Shown here: positions 63,203 through 64,000 of the stretch, piece by piece | How positions within the stretch are numbered: position 1 is the first letter of the stretch | Layout of the letters: each line of letters opens with the position of its first letter | Source of the DNA: Paraburkholderia hayleyella | GTDB lineage: Bacteria > Pseudomonadota > Gammaproteobacteria > Burkholderiales > Burkholderiaceae | Assembly: GCF_009455685.1 (NCBI RefSeq) | Contig: NZ_QPES01000001.1 | Location: 372,001 to 436,000 of the forward strand | Length of the DNA stretch: 64,000 bases | Direction: 5' to 3' | Notes under the pieces: model-generated | What the model saw: the letters and a program-made list of their open reading frames with translations, nothing else | The model's database searches: none | Told to the model about the DNA's origin: nothing | Program-made: the position numbers and the translations under genes

Positions 63203-63235
63203 CCGGCGACTAGGGTCACAAGCTCTAGTCGCCGG
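63203..63235 (+). terminator. Hairpin between dppA and dppB
   Basis: An 11-bp perfect stem (63203-63213/63225-63235) with an 11-base loop is followed by TTGCGTTTTTCTTCTT. It may stop most transcripts or protect the dppA 3' end, giving more binding protein than permease. Confidence 0.65.
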
Positions 63236-63269
63236 TTGCGTTTTTCTTCTTGAGACATGGGAGCGAACG

Positions 63270-64000
63270 ATGTTCCGCTTCGTTTTGCGCCGCATTGGCA
63301 TGGTGATCCCGACCTTCATCGGCATCACGATATTGGCCTTTGCACTGATTCACCTGATTCCGGGCGATCCCATCGAAGTGATGATGGGCGAGCGCGGCGT
63401 CGATCCGGCGATGCATGCCGAAGCGATGCACCGCCTCGGGCTCGACGAGCCGCTGCCCATGCAATACCTGCATTACGTCGGCCACGCGCTGCAAGGCAAC
63501 CTTGGCGTGTCGATCATCACGAATACCTCCGTCATGGACGAATTTCTCGCGCGCTTTCCCGCGACCGTTGAACTCTCCCTGTGCGCGCTGCTGTTCGCGC
63601 TCCTGATCGGCGTGCCGGCCGGGGTGTTCGCTGCCTTGCGACGTGGCACGGTGGTCGATCACAGCGTGATGGGCACGGCTCTCACCGGATATTCGATGCC
63701 GATTTTCTGGTGGGGGCTGATCCTCATCATGGTGTTCTCCGCGAAGCTGGGCTGGACTCCGGTATCAGGCCGCATCGCGGTTGAATACGATATTCCACAC
63801 ACCACGGGCTTCATGCTGATCGACGCGTTGATGTCGCATGAAGAAGGCGCGTTCCGCTCGGCGCTAAGCCACCTGATCCTGCCCGCGATCGTGCTGGGCA
63901 CGATTCCGCTGGCGGTGGTGGCGCGCATGACCCGTTCGGCCATGCTGGAAGTCCTGCGCGAGGATTACATTCGCACGGCGCGGGCCAAGGGCCTGTCACC
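63270..64000 (+). CDS. dppB: Dipeptide ABC transporter permease DppB (3' end outside window)
   Basis: The first 243 residues of an inner-membrane permease; the frame runs off the window edge. It begins MFRFVLRRIGMVIPTFIGI, with the characteristic HLIPGDPIEVMMGERG, GHALQGNLGVSI, and membrane segments LSLCALLFALLIGVPAGVF and MPIFWWGLILIMVFS. Near the end, EDYIRTARAKGL is the EAA loop that contacts the ATPase. ATG 63270 follows GGGAG (63259-63263). Confidence 0.94.
   Translation, partial: MFRFVLRRIGMVIPTFIGITILAFALIHLIPGDPIEVMMGERGVDPAMHAEAMHRLGLDEPLPMQYLHYVGHALQGNLGVSIITNTSVMDEFLARFPATVELSLCALLFALLIGVPAGVFAALRRGTVVDHSVMGTALTGYSMPIFWWGLILIMVFSAKLGWTPVSGRIAVEYDIPHTTGFMLIDALMSHEEGAFRSALSHLILPAIVLGTIPLAVVARMTRSAMLEVLREDYIRTARAKGLS

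Overview
The window looks like a piece of a chromosome from Burkholderia sensu lato (Burkholderia/Paraburkholderia type, Betaproteobacteria). The evidence is the high-GC codon use, the gene order cheR-cheD-cheB-cheY-cheZ ... flhB-flhA-flhF-flhG-fliA, the divergent flgNMA/flgB-L blocks, the fliFGHIJK-LMNOPQR operon, and an ahcY gene led by an SAH riboswitch and followed by a small membrane protein and metF. Genus placement is inference from gene order and protein similarity to remembered families, not from a search.

Layout. 1-4.6 kb: end of a chemotaxis operon (partial cheW, cheR, cheD, cheB, cheY, cheZ). 4.6-11.2 kb: an accessory island, three tandem copies (period about 2.25 kb) of a two-gene unit made of a secreted DUF2844-type protein and a DUF3443-type lipoprotein; the lipoproteins carry two Asp-Thr/Ser-Gly motifs in the order seen in pepsin-like aspartic proteases. 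11.4-18.2 kb: flhB (with an apparent one-base deletion near its start), flhA, flhF, flhG, fliA. 18.3-21.8 kb, minus strand: flgA, flgM, flgN and a Tat-type beta-propeller lipoprotein. 22.0-29.8 kb: flgB to flgJ. 29.8-33.3 kb: an AT-rich leader and a trimeric autotransporter adhesin with its own strong terminator. 33.3-36.6 kb: a sigma-28 promoter with flgK and flgL. 36.8-48.4 kb, minus strand: fliFGHIJK-LMNOPQR, with a hairpin between fliK and fliL. 48.7-52.2 kb: fliE, then a sigma-28 promoter, fliS, fliT, a second FliK-like gene and an FlhB-C-terminal-like gene. 52.2-55.4 kb, minus strand: aldehyde dehydrogenase and AidB-type acyl-CoA dehydrogenase. 55.8-58.0 kb: a DUF937/OmpA fusion protein with a long 12-residue repeat tract. 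58.2-61.3 kb: SAH riboswitch, ahcY, holin-like membrane protein, metF (methyl cycle). 61.5-64.0 kb: dppA and the start of dppB, separated by a stable hairpin.

How it fits together. Most of the window is one flagellar and chemotaxis regulon. Early genes build the export gate, basal body and hook; FliA and FlgM form the hook-completion checkpoint. Three sequence-visible sigma-28 promoters (in front of flgM, flgK and fliS) mark the late genes. Surface and envelope genes (the DUF2844/DUF3443 array, the propeller lipoprotein, the adhesin) are lodged at the seams between flagellar blocks. The region right of 52 kb is metabolic and unrelated to motility.

Most worth a second look: the tandem array of predicted bilobal aspartic-protease-like lipoproteins, the C-tract frameshift in flhB, the loss of the signature lysines in the FlhG P-loop, and several slippage-prone tandem repeats placed at gene starts or within surface proteins. 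No tRNA, rRNA, IS element or CRISPR array was seen.
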